Below are positions 1 to 8,655 of a DNA stretch of 64,000 nucleotides, in pieces. The stretch comes from Collinsella sp. (GTDB taxonomy: Bacteria > Actinomycetota > Coriobacteriia > Coriobacteriales > Coriobacteriaceae). Numbering within the stretch: the stretch's first letter is position 1; every line of letters begins with the position of its first letter. The stretch covers positions 3,046 to 67,045 of the forward strand of contig DXMW01000018.1 in assembly GCA_019414045.1 (NCBI GenBank), written 5' to 3'. A program made the translations under genes and the position numbers. Below the pieces are notes generated by a model. It did no database searches, was not told the DNA's origin, and was given only the letters and a program-made list of their open reading frames with translations.

Positions 1-105
1 GCGACCCGGAATATTGCTCTGAAACGGGATACGGTTTCCCCGACGCGCCTCAAACGGAAAGTGCATCCCATTTCGGAGCTCCAAAACGGGATGCACTTTC
101 CGCGT
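1..105. repeat. Dispersed palindromic repeat (GGAAA-GTGCATCCC family)
   Basis: The window opens in a repeat-rich intergenic stretch. GGAAAGTGCATCCC at 56-69 is perfectly inverted as GGGATGCACTTTCC at 88-101, and a related GGGAT...GTTTCC unit lies at 25-39. Close relatives occur near 16.6 kb, 41.4 kb and 52.4 kb, always between genes, and the first 40 bases closely resemble 52411-52441. The function is unknown; a REP-like element is an inference. Confidence 0.75.
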
Positions 106-143
106 GGAAGAATTGTCGCAGCTGCGTTAAGCGGTGTCGCTCG

Positions 144-812
144 CTACTCGCCCAAGATTAGCTCGGCGAGTTCGTCCTGCGTATCTACCACGTAGTCGGC
201 GCCGGCGGCTTCCAGCTCTGCGCGGCCGCGGAAGCCCCAGCTGACGCCCGCGCTCTTAAGGCCGGCGTTGTGGCCGGTCAGAACATCGACATTCGAATCG
301 CCCACATAGAGCGTGGTTGCCGGATCGGCGCCCAGCTCTTTCATCACATGCAACGTGACGGGTGCCTCGGGCTTGGGCGGAAATGCGCCCACACGGCCCT
401 GTACCAGCGCAAAGCGATCGGGGCCAAAGTATTTCTCGATAAGCGGGGCTGCCGAAATATGATCCTTGTTGGTGAGCACGGCAAGCTGAACGCCCGCTGT
501 GCGCAGACGGTCGAGCATCTCAATCGTGCCGGCGTAGGGTGAGGTGTGGTCCTCCTTGTGCTCGCCGTAATAGGCCCTAAACTCGGCAAGCGTCTGCTCA
601 AACATACGGCCGTCGCCCGCGTACTCGGCGGGCATAAAGCGCTCGACCAGCTTGAGCATGCCGTTTCCCACCTTGTAGCGGTACTCGTCTACGGCAAACG
701 TGGGCCAGCCGTGCATCTCGCAGGTATGGTTGCTGGCGGCCGCCAGGTCCTCGAGCGTGTTGAGGATGGTGCCATCCAGATCAAAGATCACATGGGAAAA
801 AGCTGCTGCCAT
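144..812 (-). CDS. HAD-family phosphatase, phosphoglycolate phosphatase-like
   Basis: The 222-aa protein carries the four HAD motifs in order: FDLDGT near the N-terminus (nucleophile Asp and acid/base Asp), LTNKDH (Thr), the Lys of the KPEAP segment, and YVGDSNVD (metal-binding acidic residues). The cap insert after motif I and the overall length fit Gph/PGP-type phosphatases that hydrolyse small phosphate esters such as 2-phosphoglycolate; the actual substrate cannot be read from sequence. The start at 812 has an AGGAG six to seven bases upstream; a longer reading frame lacks this and would add 21 residues with no HAD similarity. It lies about 100 bp behind hypE on the same strand, but a link to hydrogenase maturation is not implied. 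Confidence 0.88.
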   Translation of the reverse strand: MAAAFSHVIFDLDGTILNTLEDLAAASNHTCEMHGWPTFAVDEYRYKVGNGMLKLVERFMPAEYAGDGRMFEQTLAEFRAYYGEHKEDHTSPYAGTIEMLDRLRTAGVQLAVLTNKDHISAAPLIEKYFGPDRFALVQGRVGAFPPKPEAPVTLHVMKELGADPATTLYVGDSNVDVLTGHNAGLKSAGVSWGFRGRAELEAAGADYVVDTQDELAELILGE

Positions 813-917
813 GGGTGCTCCTGCCGCTTGAGTTGTAAAACGCACCCCATGATACTGGGCATGCGTGCCGGGCATGTTTGGAATCTGAATATCTTTAATA
901 GCCCTGAGCCTTTGTCG

Positions 918-1952
918 TTAGCAAATCCTCGGCAGTTGTTCTCCCACAAGCATGTCGAGGATACGGGTCGAGCCCCAGCCGGTGCGTACGCGCACGGCGG
1001 GACGGGCGCCCTCGGCAAGTGGCAGCACGCGACCGATGATGGCGGCGTTCTCGCCGTAGCGGGCGGCGCGCATGGCTGCCAGCGCGGCATCGGCTTGCTC
1101 GGCCGGCACCACGGCAACCATCTTGCCCTCGTTTGCCACCTGCAGCACATCGTAGCCGAGCATCTCACATGCCGCCTGCACGTCGGGGCGCACGGGCACG
1201 GCATCCTCGTCGATCTCCATGGCAACGCCGCTGGCCTGGGCAAACTCGTTGAGCGTGGATGCCAGGCCGCCGCGCGTGGGGTCGCGGAAGCAGCGGGTGT
1301 CGGGGGCGGCGGCGAGCACGTCGGCAATCAGATGATTGAGCGGCGCAGCATCGCTTTCGATGTCGCTCGAAAACGCCAAGCCCTCGCGCTGGCTCATGAT
1401 GGCGATGCCGTGGTCGCCTAGCGTACCCGATACCAGGATGGCGTCGCCGGGCCGACAGTTCGCACCGCTGAGCGTTACGCCCGCGGGCACTTCGCCCACG
1501 CCGGCGGTATTGATGTAGACGCCGTCGGCACCGCCACGCTCGACCACCTTGGTGTCGCCGGTGATTATGGACACGCCCGCCTCGCGCGCTGTTTCGGCCA
1601 TGGTTTGCACAATCTGGCGCAGCTTGTCCATGGGATAGCCCTCTTCGAGGATAAAGCCGCATGAGAGGTAGCGCACGTTAGCGCCCGAGGTCGCGACGTC
1701 GTTGACGGTTCCGCACACGGCGAGTCGGCCGATATTGCCGCCGGGGAAGAACTGCGGCGAGACTACAAAGCTGTCGGTCGACATGGCGATGCGCCCGCTC
1801 GCGGGCAGCGCAGCGACGCCGGCATCGTTGCCCTCGAGCAGTTCGGGCGACCCAAAGGCATCCAAAAAGACTTCATCGATGATGCGTTTCATCATCTGGC
1901 CGCCAGAGCCGTGGCCCAACAGGACAGTGCTATCGGTGGCAGTACGGGACAT
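918..1952 (-). CDS. hypE: Hydrogenase maturation protein HypE
   Basis: The 344-aa product matches HypE in length and layout. It has an N-terminal LLGHGSGG segment, an AIR-synthase/selenophosphate-synthetase-like ATP-binding core (ITGDTKVVERG), and the diagnostic C-terminal PRIC ending. The terminal cysteine accepts the carbamoyl group from HypF and is dehydrated to thiocyanate, the source of the cyanide ligands of [NiFe] hydrogenase. A GGAG lies nine bases before the ATG. It follows hypD with an 84-bp gap that holds a small hairpin, and is probably in the same transcript as hypC and hypD. Confidence 0.97.
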   Translation of the reverse strand: MSRTATDSTVLLGHGSGGQMMKRIIDEVFLDAFGSPELLEGNDAGVAALPASGRIAMSTDSFVVSPQFFPGGNIGRLAVCGTVNDVATSGANVRYLSCGFILEEGYPMDKLRQIVQTMAETAREAGVSIITGDTKVVERGGADGVYINTAGVGEVPAGVTLSGANCRPGDAILVSGTLGDHGIAIMSQREGLAFSSDIESDAAPLNHLIADVLAAAPDTRCFRDPTRGGLASTLNEFAQASGVAMEIDEDAVPVRPDVQAACEMLGYDVLQVANEGKMVAVVPAEQADAALAAMRAARYGENAAIIGRVLPLAEGARPAVRVRTGWGSTRILDMLVGEQLPRIC

Positions 1953-2008
1953 ATCGAAAACTCCAATCGAGGACGGAATTATATGGGTGAGGTGCAGCGT
2001 CGACCGGC

Positions 2009-2030
2009 CCGCCGTTCGTTAGAGCGGCGG
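2009..2030. repeat. Small hairpin shared by hypD-hypE and hypA leaders
   Basis: CCGCCGTTC at 2009-2017 pairs with GAGCGGCGG at 2022-2030 around a GTTA loop. An almost identical hairpin with the loop GGTA lies at 37172-37193 just before hypA, and the flanking GACCG and GGAA are also shared. The two copies are in opposite orientation relative to their genes, so a dispersed repeat is as likely as a regulatory element. Confidence 0.6.
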
Positions 2031-2036
2031 AACCCA

Positions 2037-3149
2037 TTAGCCTCGGTAGCGGTAGTACGCCGTGCAGCTGCCCTCGGAGCTCACCATGCACGGGCCGACG
2101 GGATGTTCGGGCGTGCATGCGCGGCCAAAGAGCGGGCAATTGCTCGGCGTAATGGCCCCGCGCAGCACGTCGCCGCAGCGGCACCCGCGCGGCTCGACTG
2201 TCGCCTCAACGGGTACGTCAAAGCGGACGCCGGCATCAAAGCGCGCGAATTCGGGCCGGATGGAAAGACCCGAGCCGGCAATCGGCCCCAGACCGCGCCA
2301 TGTGGTGTCGCACGGCTCAAACACCTGCTCGACCAGCTGGCGCGCCACGGGGTTGCCGTCTGCATTGACGCCACGGCGGTAGGCGTTGTCGATTGCGGGC
2401 TGCCCCTCAACAACCATCTGGACCAGCATGCAGATACCCTGCAAGATGTCGACCGGCTCAAATCCCGTTACCACGCCTGGAGTCTTAAACTCATCGACCA
2501 AAAAGTCAAAGGGGGCTAAGCCCGTGATGGTGGCGACGTGTCCCGGAAGGATAAAGCCGTCGATAGTGGTCTCGGGATCGTTGGCGATGGCGCGCAGCGC
2601 CGGCGGCGTGGTCTTGTGGGCGCAATAGACCGAGAAGTTCTGGAGTCCGCGCCCATCGGCCTCCAAAATGGCGGCGGCGATGGTGGGCGTCGTGGTCTCA
2701 AAGCCGACGCCCATAAAGATGACCGGGCGATCGGGGTTGTGTTCGGCGATACCGAGTGCATCGAGCGGGGAGTACACAATGCGAATATCGCGCCCCGCCG
2801 CCTTTTGCGCGGCGAGCGAGGTAGACGACCCGGGCACGCGCATCATGTCGCCAAAGGTGGTGATGATGGCGCCGTCCATCTTGGCGAGCGCGATTGCATG
2901 GTCGATATCGCGGTTGGCGGTAACGCAGACGGGGCAACCCGGACCGCTCAGCAGTTTGAGCCCGGCAGGCATAATGGAGCGAAAGCCATAGCGACCGATG
3001 CTCACGGTGTGCGTGCCGCAGACTTCCATAAGGTTGATGGCGCGGTCGCCGACGAGTTCACGGATGCGCTCGATGAGCTCGCGAGCCAGCTTGGGATTGC
3101 GAAATACCGAAAAGTCGATACCGGAGCGAGCCGGCTGTCCGGCCGCCAC
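2037..3149 (-). CDS. hypD: Hydrogenase maturation protein HypD
   Basis: The 370-aa protein has the HypD signature cysteines: CGTHTV and GPGCPVCVT near the N-terminus, the GVGFETTTPT segment, and a C-terminal [4Fe-4S] cluster region (RGCRCGDVL, then cysteines within CPLFGRACTPEHPVGPC). HypD and HypC form the scaffold on which the Fe(CN)2CO unit of [NiFe] hydrogenase is assembled, with cyanide supplied by HypE. The start is GTG at 3149 and shares one base with the hypC stop codon, which indicates translational coupling. Confidence 0.97.
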   Translation of the reverse strand: MAAGQPARSGIDFSVFRNPKLARELIERIRELVGDRAINLMEVCGTHTVSIGRYGFRSIMPAGLKLLSGPGCPVCVTANRDIDHAIALAKMDGAIITTFGDMMRVPGSSTSLAAQKAAGRDIRIVYSPLDALGIAEHNPDRPVIFMGVGFETTTPTIAAAILEADGRGLQNFSVYCAHKTTPPALRAIANDPETTIDGFILPGHVATITGLAPFDFLVDEFKTPGVVTGFEPVDILQGICMLVQMVVEGQPAIDNAYRRGVNADGNPVARQLVEQVFEPCDTTWRGLGPIAGSGLSIRPEFARFDAGVRFDVPVEATVEPRGCRCGDVLRGAITPSNCPLFGRACTPEHPVGPCMVSSEGSCTAYYRYRG

Positions 3150-3409
3150 TAGTAAGCCTCCGCCGGGTTGGTGGCCAGCTGGTCTTCTTCGACCAGTTCG
3201 GTCATGGTATTGACGAGCTCGAGTGTCTCTTGGGCTTCCTGCTCGTCGACAATCTGAATGCCAAAGCCGGCGTGCACGAGAATATAGTCGCCTACCTGTG
3301 CCGTCGGCACGAGGCGCAGCGAAACGGGGCGCTCGATGCCCATCATGTCGACGGTCGCCTTAAGGTCGTCGTCGCGTTTGACCACTTTACCGGGAACGGC
3401 AAGGCACAT
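3149..3409 (-). CDS. hypC: Hydrogenase assembly chaperone HypC
   Basis: The 86-aa product begins MCLAVPGKV, the hallmark of HypC/HupF chaperones; Cys2 becomes the N-terminal residue after methionine removal and binds the Fe(CN)2CO precursor. The usual beta-barrel is followed by an acidic tail. HypC partners HypD and then escorts the iron centre to the hydrogenase large subunit. The stop codon overlaps the GTG of hypD, so the two are coupled. The 130 bp separating it from hypF hold no recognisable gene. Confidence 0.96.
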   Translation of the reverse strand: MCLAVPGKVVKRDDDLKATVDMMGIERPVSLRLVPTAQVGDYILVHAGFGIQIVDEQEAQETLELVNTMTELVEEDQLATNPAEAY

Positions 3410-3540
3410 AATGTTCCCCTTTTATACGTTTTGCGCTGGATAGGCGCCTAATTACCCATCAGTTGATGGTAGCGCTCGCGGAAGTCACGAGCAAACGCGT
3501 TACACCTGTGAGACGGCGGCGCGCAGGCTGGCAAAACGGC

Positions 3541-6009
3541 CTATCGCGATGCTGTCTGCGCAAGGCGAGCGCGAGCGATGGCGGCCTGACCGTAGGCGAT
3601 GCAGCCGTCGTTGACGGGCACGGAGTGGGGGACCAAGACGGCAAGACCGGCGTCTTTGAGTTCGTGGGTAAGGAGCTGAAGCAAAAGTCGGTTCATGAAC
3701 ACGCCGCCCGAGAGCGCGACGGTATCGATGCTTTCGCGCGCGCAGATTTCGCGTGCGATTCGTGCCGAAGAGCGCGCGATGGCGATATGGAAATCGAGCG
3801 CGAGCCTGTAGGCCGCAGCGCCGGCCCTGATTCCCTCCAAAAGCGCCTCAATAAGCGATCTGGAGTTTAGAACATGGCGGGCGTCCGGACGGGATGATTC
3901 GGTTACGGAAAAGCCGGCTATATTGCCGGTGAGGCAGGCACTTTCACTGCTGAGCGCGCGCCAGGCGGCGGCTTCGAGTTCTATGGCGGGTTCGCCCTCG
4001 TAGGTTGCCTTGTCGCAGATGCCCAGAATTGCTGCCGCGGCATCAAAGAGACGCCCCATGCTGCTGGTACGCGGGCTGTTGATGCCGCGCTCGATCATGG
4101 TGGCTGTCACGCGGCGCGTTTGCTCGTCGAGGCTGTCCAAAAGCCGAGCGGCACCTGGGTGCTCGAGCAGGCCGAGCTCACTGAGCAGGGCAAAGGCGTT
4201 GCGGCGGGCGTCGCGTACGGACGCTACGCCACCGGGTAGGGCCCAAGTGCGCAGATGCGCTGCGCGCTCAAAGTCAGCAAGGCCAGCGACAAGAAACTCG
4301 CCGCCCCATATGGTGCCATCGGTGCCGGCGCCCGTGCCATCGAAGGCAATGCCGAGGACGCGCGCCTCGGGCGCAAGCTGGCCTGTGACAATCGCTTCTG
4401 CCATCACGCTCGCGATGTGCGCATGATGGTGCTGGACTTCGATAAGCGGCAGATTGTGCTCCCGTGCCTGCTCGCGCGCCCACTGACCCGATAGATAACT
4501 GGGGTGTACATCGCAGGCCAAGGCGGCGGGTGCCAAGTCAAAGAGATCTTCCAAGCGCGTGCGCGCGGCGTTCCAGGCATCGAAGGTCTCGCCGTTTTCA
4601 ACATCGCCGATATGCTGCGACACAAAACAGGTTGCCTCGCCGTTCGTCCCTTCACGCGTGAGTGCAATCGTGGCTTTTTGTTGTGGCCCACAGGCGAGCA
4701 CGCAGGACGGAGTGCCGTCGAGCGCCGGCAACGGCAGCGGCTGGGGTGCATATCCGCGAGCGCGGCGAACGGGCATAACAGCGCCGTCGACCACGCGTAC
4801 CAAAGAGTCGTCGTAGCGCGAGAGGATCGCGCGGTCGTTACCGAGCAACGCGTCGGCGATGCCGGCGGCAACGAGGCGTTCCCAGGCAAGGTCGTCGTCG
4901 GTCTCGATGGGTTCTTCGCTCAGATTTCCGCTGGTCATGACGAGCGCGTGCATGCCGCGGGTTTCTGCCGCGGCAAGCAACAGATGCTGAAGCGGGGTGT
5001 AGGGGAGCATGACACCGAGCTCGGGAAGGTCGTGCGCGACGGAATGCGCGAGCGCGAGGGCGTCGGGGGAGCCGCCGCTCTCGCAAGCGGCACGTCGGCG
5101 CAGCAGCACAATGGGGCGAATGCTGCCGGCCAGCAAGCCGCGCTCAATGTCGTTGACATGGCACAGGCGTTCAACGTCGGCAAGGTCGCGCACCATAACG
5201 GCAAGCGGTTTGTTGCTGCGGCGTTTGCGGCGGCGAAGCTCGGCTACCGCCTGCTCGTTGGAGGCGTCGCATGCCAAGTGAAATCCGCCCAGACCCTTGA
5301 TGGCGACGATGCCACCGTCGGCCAGCAGCTCAACGCAGCGCTCGATGATAGCGTCGCTGGCCTCGCGTGTGGTACCGACGGCCGGTGTCGCGGACGAATT
5401 CCCGCACGCATTGCCGTTCACAGCCTCGCTCCACGTAATATGCGGCCCGCAATCAAAGCAGGCATCGGGCTGCGCGTGAAAACGCCGGTCGAGTGGGTCG
5501 GCATACTCCGCGGCGCACTCGGGACACATGGGAAAACAATCCATCGAGGTGGCCGCTCGATCGTAAGGCAGCGAGCGGATGATGGTAAAGCGCGGCCCGC
5601 AGTTAGTGCAGTTGATAAAGGGGTAGTGATAGCGTCGGTCGGTGGGGTCGAACAGTTCGCGCAGGCAGTCGTCACAGGTGGCGATATCGGGAGAGATGAG
5701 CGTCGTGTGCACGGTCTGATCCTGCGACGCTACGATACGAAAGGCCCGCTCATCGTCGGCATCCCAACCGTTGGCTGCCAGGTCCACAACCTCGACATGC
5801 TCTACGCGGGCTGCCGCAGGCGCATGCTCAGAAAGCGCGTCAACAAAAGCATCGAGCGCATCGGCCAGAGCATGCGCTTCGATGTGCACGCCGTCGCCCG
5901 CATTGAGCACCCAGCCGCAAATGCCATGCGCCATAGCCTCGCGATACACAAACGGTCGCATGCCAACGCCCTGCACAATGCCCGTCACATGAATATGCAC
6001 ATGCCGCAT
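3541..6009 (-). CDS. hypF: Carbamoyltransferase HypF
   Basis: The 822-aa protein has the full HypF layout. An acylphosphatase-like domain is at about 1-90 (GIVQGVGMRPFVYRE). Two zinc-finger blocks follow (CDDC...CTNC and CPEC...CFDC), then a YrdC-like domain (VAIKGLGGFHLACDA) and a C-terminal Kae1-like domain with HHHAHIASVMAE. It makes carbamoyl-adenylate from carbamoyl phosphate and ATP and transfers the carbamoyl group to the HypE C-terminal cysteine. The start at 6009 is preferred to an upstream in-frame start because GAGGGG lies seven bases before it and the acylphosphatase fold begins at once. An inverted repeat separates it from nikR. Confidence 0.97.
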   Translation of the reverse strand: MRHVHIHVTGIVQGVGMRPFVYREAMAHGICGWVLNAGDGVHIEAHALADALDAFVDALSEHAPAAARVEHVEVVDLAANGWDADDERAFRIVASQDQTVHTTLISPDIATCDDCLRELFDPTDRRYHYPFINCTNCGPRFTIIRSLPYDRAATSMDCFPMCPECAAEYADPLDRRFHAQPDACFDCGPHITWSEAVNGNACGNSSATPAVGTTREASDAIIERCVELLADGGIVAIKGLGGFHLACDASNEQAVAELRRRKRRSNKPLAVMVRDLADVERLCHVNDIERGLLAGSIRPIVLLRRRAACESGGSPDALALAHSVAHDLPELGVMLPYTPLQHLLLAAAETRGMHALVMTSGNLSEEPIETDDDLAWERLVAAGIADALLGNDRAILSRYDDSLVRVVDGAVMPVRRARGYAPQPLPLPALDGTPSCVLACGPQQKATIALTREGTNGEATCFVSQHIGDVENGETFDAWNAARTRLEDLFDLAPAALACDVHPSYLSGQWAREQAREHNLPLIEVQHHHAHIASVMAEAIVTGQLAPEARVLGIAFDGTGAGTDGTIWGGEFLVAGLADFERAAHLRTWALPGGVASVRDARRNAFALLSELGLLEHPGAARLLDSLDEQTRRVTATMIERGINSPRTSSMGRLFDAAAAILGICDKATYEGEPAIELEAAAWRALSSESACLTGNIAGFSVTESSRPDARHVLNSRSLIEALLEGIRAGAAAYRLALDFHIAIARSSARIAREICARESIDTVALSGGVFMNRLLLQLLTHELKDAGLAVLVPHSVPVNDGCIAYGQAAIARARLAQTASR

Positions 6010-6034
6010 GCGACACCCCTCATCAAAACCGACC

Positions 6035-6101
6035 AAAAAGGGACAGGTTTATTTTGGTCGGTAAAACTTCTAAACCTGCCACAACAAACCTGTCCCTTTT
6101 T
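6035..6101. repeat. Inverted repeat between nikR and hypF
   Basis: AAAAAGGGACAGGTTT at 6035-6050 is perfectly inverted at 6086-6101. A second nested pair, ACCGACCAAAA and TTTTGGTCGGT, overlaps it, so alternative hairpins are possible. T-rich tracts flank both sides, which would suit a bidirectional terminator, but the GGGACAGG core also resembles the dispersed repeats near 24-26 kb. It could separate nikR transcription from hypF. Confidence 0.65.
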
Positions 6102-6111
6102 GGCAGGTGCG

Positions 6112-6606
6112 CTATAGCCCCAGGCTTTGCTTGGTGGCGGCGCAGGTGAGCTCGCCGTGCTTAACGCCGCGCAGGCCCAGCAGTCGGTCGGCTAGTTCGT
6201 AGACGCGCTCGCCGCGACCCTTGAGCGCCAGAATCTCCAGACAGTTGTGGTGATCCAGATGCACGTGCATCGTCGATACGATTTCGTCGGTGTAGTCGTG
6301 CTGCACCTCATCCAGGCGGCGTGTCAGGTCGCCTGTGTGATGGTCGTAGATCATGGTGAGCGACCCGATAACGTGCTCGTCGGGCGTGCGCATCTGCTCC
6401 TTGGCGATCGAGGCGCGAATCAGATCGCGTACGGCCTCGGATCGGTTAGCCACGTCACCGCGGCGCGCGATCTGCTCGTCAAAGCGGCGCAGCAGGTCGT
6501 CGGGCGCGGTGACCGAAAAACGGACCAGCTCGGAGCTGGAGCCGCTGCAGCGGCAGCTCGCATCGTCGTCCACACTGTGATCGTGCGCGTGCTCGTGCTC
6601 GGCCAC
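6112..6606 (-). CDS. nikR: Nickel-responsive transcriptional regulator, NikR family
   Basis: The 164-aa protein has a ribbon-helix-helix DNA-binding segment (about 27-70, beginning LVRFSVTAPDDLLRRFD) and an ACT-type ligand domain. The high-affinity nickel ligands are visible in HVHLDHHNCLEI (two His and one Cys, with a further His in the preceding YDHHTGD segment). An unusual His- and Cys-containing N-terminal extension (HEHAHDH, SCRCSG) precedes the DNA-binding part and may add metal ligands. It is translated directly after the 82-aa protein (one base between stop and start) and lies upstream of hypFCDE, a sensible place for a regulator of nickel uptake or hydrogenase. Confidence 0.93.
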   Translation of the reverse strand: MAEHEHAHDHSVDDDASCRCSGSSSELVRFSVTAPDDLLRRFDEQIARRGDVANRSEAVRDLIRASIAKEQMRTPDEHVIGSLTMIYDHHTGDLTRRLDEVQHDYTDEIVSTMHVHLDHHNCLEILALKGRGERVYELADRLLGLRGVKHGELTCAATKQSLGL

Positions 6607-6607
6607 G

Positions 6608-6856
6608 TTACACCAGCTTCACGGAGCCGACGGAGTTGTGATCTGTCTCGATGGCCTCCTCGTAGCCCTCGAGCGCATCGTGCGCCTCGTGGAGTGCCGC
6701 CATGGCGGCCTCGAGTTTGGCGCCAATGCGCTCCATGTCAAAGTTCTCGGTCGCGTGCAGCAGCTGATGGCTCCACTCGTGAGCGAGCTCAATGGTGTCG
6801 TCGACCTGCTTGACGCTCATGGCAAGCTGGCTCATGTTCATTCCGACGTCATGCAT
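6608..6856 (-). CDS. Unknown 82-aa protein coupled to nikR
   Basis: This is a small acidic, probably all-helical protein with several histidines (MHDVGMNM, HEWSHQLLHA, LHEAHDAL) and no membrane segment. I do not recognise the family. A good GGAGA lies before the ATG, and its stop ends one base before the nikR start, so the two are co-translated. The histidine content and partner suggest a role in nickel sensing or handling, but that is inference only. Confidence 0.75.
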   Translation of the reverse strand: MHDVGMNMSQLAMSVKQVDDTIELAHEWSHQLLHATENFDMERIGAKLEAAMAALHEAHDALEGYEEAIETDHNSVGSVKLV

Positions 6857-6930
6857 AGGAATCTCCTTTTGTACGGGGCGATATGGTGGTTCAGATTCTA
6901 CTACGCCCGCCTTGGGCGCCGCCGCATAAG

Positions 6931-6964
6931 AAAACGGGCGCGAGTCCGTCTGACCCGCACCCGT
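6931..6964 (-). terminator. Rho-independent terminator after trxA
   Basis: ACGGGCGCGAGT (6934-6945) pairs with ACCCGCACCCGT (6953-6964) around a 7-nt loop, allowing two G-U pairs. Read on the minus strand the stem is followed by TTTT, so it would end the thioredoxin transcript. Confidence 0.7.
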
Positions 6965-7076
6965 TCACTGGGGGCTGTTTGTAACTACCATACTATCCGT
7001 GGTCGCATGCCTTGCGTTTGGCACTCCGGTGAGCGGTGCGAAACCGCTCATGGACGGCAGACAAGTAACAAGCGTA

Positions 7077-7397
7077 TTACAGATGTTTCTCCAGCAGTGC
7101 CTGAAGTCTTGCCTTGGGTAAGGCGCCAACCGAGCGGTCGACCTCCTCGCCGTTCTTAAAGACGATCAGCGTGGGGATGCTCATGACGCCAAACTTCATG
7201 GCCAGGTCCTGGTTGTCGTCGACGTTGCACTTGGCCACAGCCAACTTGCCGGCCAGCTCGTCGGCAACCTCGTCTACGATGGGCGAGAGCGAGCGGCAGG
7301 GGCCGCACCACGGGGCCCAAAAATCAACCAGTACGGGCAGGCTATCGTTGACGACAGCGCCGAAGTTCTCGGGGGTAATCTGCTTAATGTCAGCCAT
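7077..7397 (-). CDS. trxA: Thioredoxin
   Basis: The 106-aa product is a single thioredoxin domain with the catalytic WCGPC in a FWAPWCGPCRSL context and the cis-proline loop in SIPTLIVFK. It reduces protein disulfides in the cytoplasm, normally recharged by thioredoxin reductase, which is not in this window. The start is set at 7397 because GGAGGTCACC immediately precedes it; the open frame extends further upstream, but without thioredoxin similarity. It appears monocistronic and diverges from the gene at 7534. Confidence 0.96.
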   Translation of the reverse strand: MADIKQITPENFGAVVNDSLPVLVDFWAPWCGPCRSLSPIVDEVADELAGKLAVAKCNVDDNQDLAMKFGVMSIPTLIVFKNGEEVDRSVGALPKARLQALLEKHL

Positions 7398-7499
7398 GGT
7401 GACCTCCATAATACGACGCGGCTCGGCCGCGTAAAACTCAGTACGACCGTGCTTATACCCAGCGGCCCGCAAAGCAACCACTCGCGGGCGGCTCTTTTA

Positions 7500-7505
7500 T
7501 ATAAT
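7500..7505 (+). promoter_or_regulatory. -10 box for the gene at 7534
   Basis: A perfect TATAAT lies 29 bases before the ATG at 7534, inside an A/T-rich break in GC-rich sequence. No convincing -35 box is seen. Its position supports the downstream start choice for the next gene. Confidence 0.5.
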
Positions 7506-7533
7506 GGTGGGCACGCAAACGATTGGAGAGCGC

Positions 7534-8109
7534 ATGCCCACGTCACAAAGCCAGAAAAAAGAAGCCATCGCTCAGGCGACCGAGCAGGAGCTCGCGTCGC
7601 TTGCAGATCGCGGTGTGCGTATCGCGGGCAACGCGTGCTCGCCGATTGTGCTGGTCAAAGGCGATTTGGATGAAGCCGAGTGCTCGGGCGGCGAGCTGGC
7701 CGCCGGCGCGGATGGCGCCGCGTTGCGCAAGGCGCTCGGTGCCATCGGATATGCCCCCGAGGATTTTTGTGTGCTGGCAAGCGTCGCCGGCGCGGGCGAC
7801 GGAGCGGTCGCGGCGGGCGAGGCCCTGACGTGCGACCTGTTCCGCGAGGCGCTGGAGACCTTGGACCCCGAGGCGGTGCTGCTGCTGGACAACAGTGCGG
7901 CCGATGTCATGCGCGAGACCTATGCCGATATGCTTGTGGCAATTGATGACTTTGACACCGCCATGCTCAAGCCCGGCCTGGTCGCCCATGTGCAGGGGCG
8001 CCGCGTGCTGGCGCTCGACGGTTTTGAGGCGGCGCTCACCGACAAGGCCGCCAAGCAGCGCATGTGGGCCTACATTAAGCAGCTGACCCCGGCGGCTGCA
8101 CCGCTGTAG
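7534..8109 (+). CDS. Conserved-looking protein of unknown function
   Basis: This 191-aa soluble protein is acidic and rich in Ala and Asp. It has no signal peptide, membrane segment or motif that I recognise. A GGAG precedes the ATG by six bases, and a TATAAT further upstream would place transcription start after the earlier in-frame start at 7504. Codon use resembles neighbouring housekeeping genes, so it is likely real. It is divergent from trxA and convergent with the truncated kinase gene; neither neighbour suggests a function. Confidence 0.7.
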   Translation: MPTSQSQKKEAIAQATEQELASLADRGVRIAGNACSPIVLVKGDLDEAECSGGELAAGADGAALRKALGAIGYAPEDFCVLASVAGAGDGAVAAGEALTCDLFREALETLDPEAVLLLDNSAADVMRETYADMLVAIDDFDTAMLKPGLVAHVQGRRVLALDGFEAALTDKAAKQRMWAYIKQLTPAAAPL

Positions 8110-8127
8110 CGAGCTTGGCGGCAGCCC

Positions 8128-8655
8128 CTACATCACGGCGCGCAGCTCAAACCGGTCGCCGTTAATGCGGAACTGGCAGTTGCCGTTCATGCGCTCGACG
8201 GCAAGCATAATGCTCTTGGTGCCAAAGCCGTGCCCAGTGTGCTGAGCCACGGGCATGCCGTCGACCATGTGCGGCGCACGGCCAAACGTGTTGGAAACCA
8301 GCAATAGAAGCTGACCGTCTTCGTAGCGAAGGTCCAGGTCGACAAACCGCTTGCCTTCGGGGGCGGCGCTCGCCGCGGCGATGGCATTGTCCAGGGCGTT
8401 CGATACCACACTGAATAGATCGACATCGCCCACGTGGACGGTTTCGGGCACGGCGGCGTGCAGGTCGGCGGTGATGCCGTGCGCGTTGATGTCCGCGGAA
8501 AGCGACGAGAGCGCAATGTTGACCGTTTCGTTGGCGCAGTAGCGGCGCACGGCGGTGCGGTCGTTGGTCTCGCAGAGCGCGTCGATGCGCTCGAGTGCCT
8601 CATCGGTGTGACCCTCTTCGATCAGGGCCGCTAGACCGCGCAGGTAGTGGCGCAT
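8128..8655 (-). pseudogene. Truncated GHKL-type sensor histidine kinase
   Basis: The 175 residues cover only the C-terminal half of an AgrC/LytS-like kinase: the phospho-acceptor box (MRHYLRGLAALIEEG, with His), an N-box (SNALDNAIAAAS) and a glycine box (HGFGTKSI) of a GHKL ATPase. The expected N-terminal membrane sensor is missing. Directly upstream in frame are TGA TAC GAC ATG; a single change of TGA to CGA would give RYDMRHYL, the usual acceptor box, but sequence further upstream does not look like kinase. No response regulator adjoins it. I read it as a 5'-truncated remnant; expression as a free ATPase domain cannot be excluded. Confidence 0.75.

Noticed and set aside
4504..6117. 537-codon open frame antisense to hypF
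   Set aside because: The hypF frame carries all family motifs; the opposite frame has none.
1..7000. Nickel/cobalt riboswitch near nikR-hyp
   Set aside because: No suitable multi-helix leader was visible; NikR itself explains nickel control.
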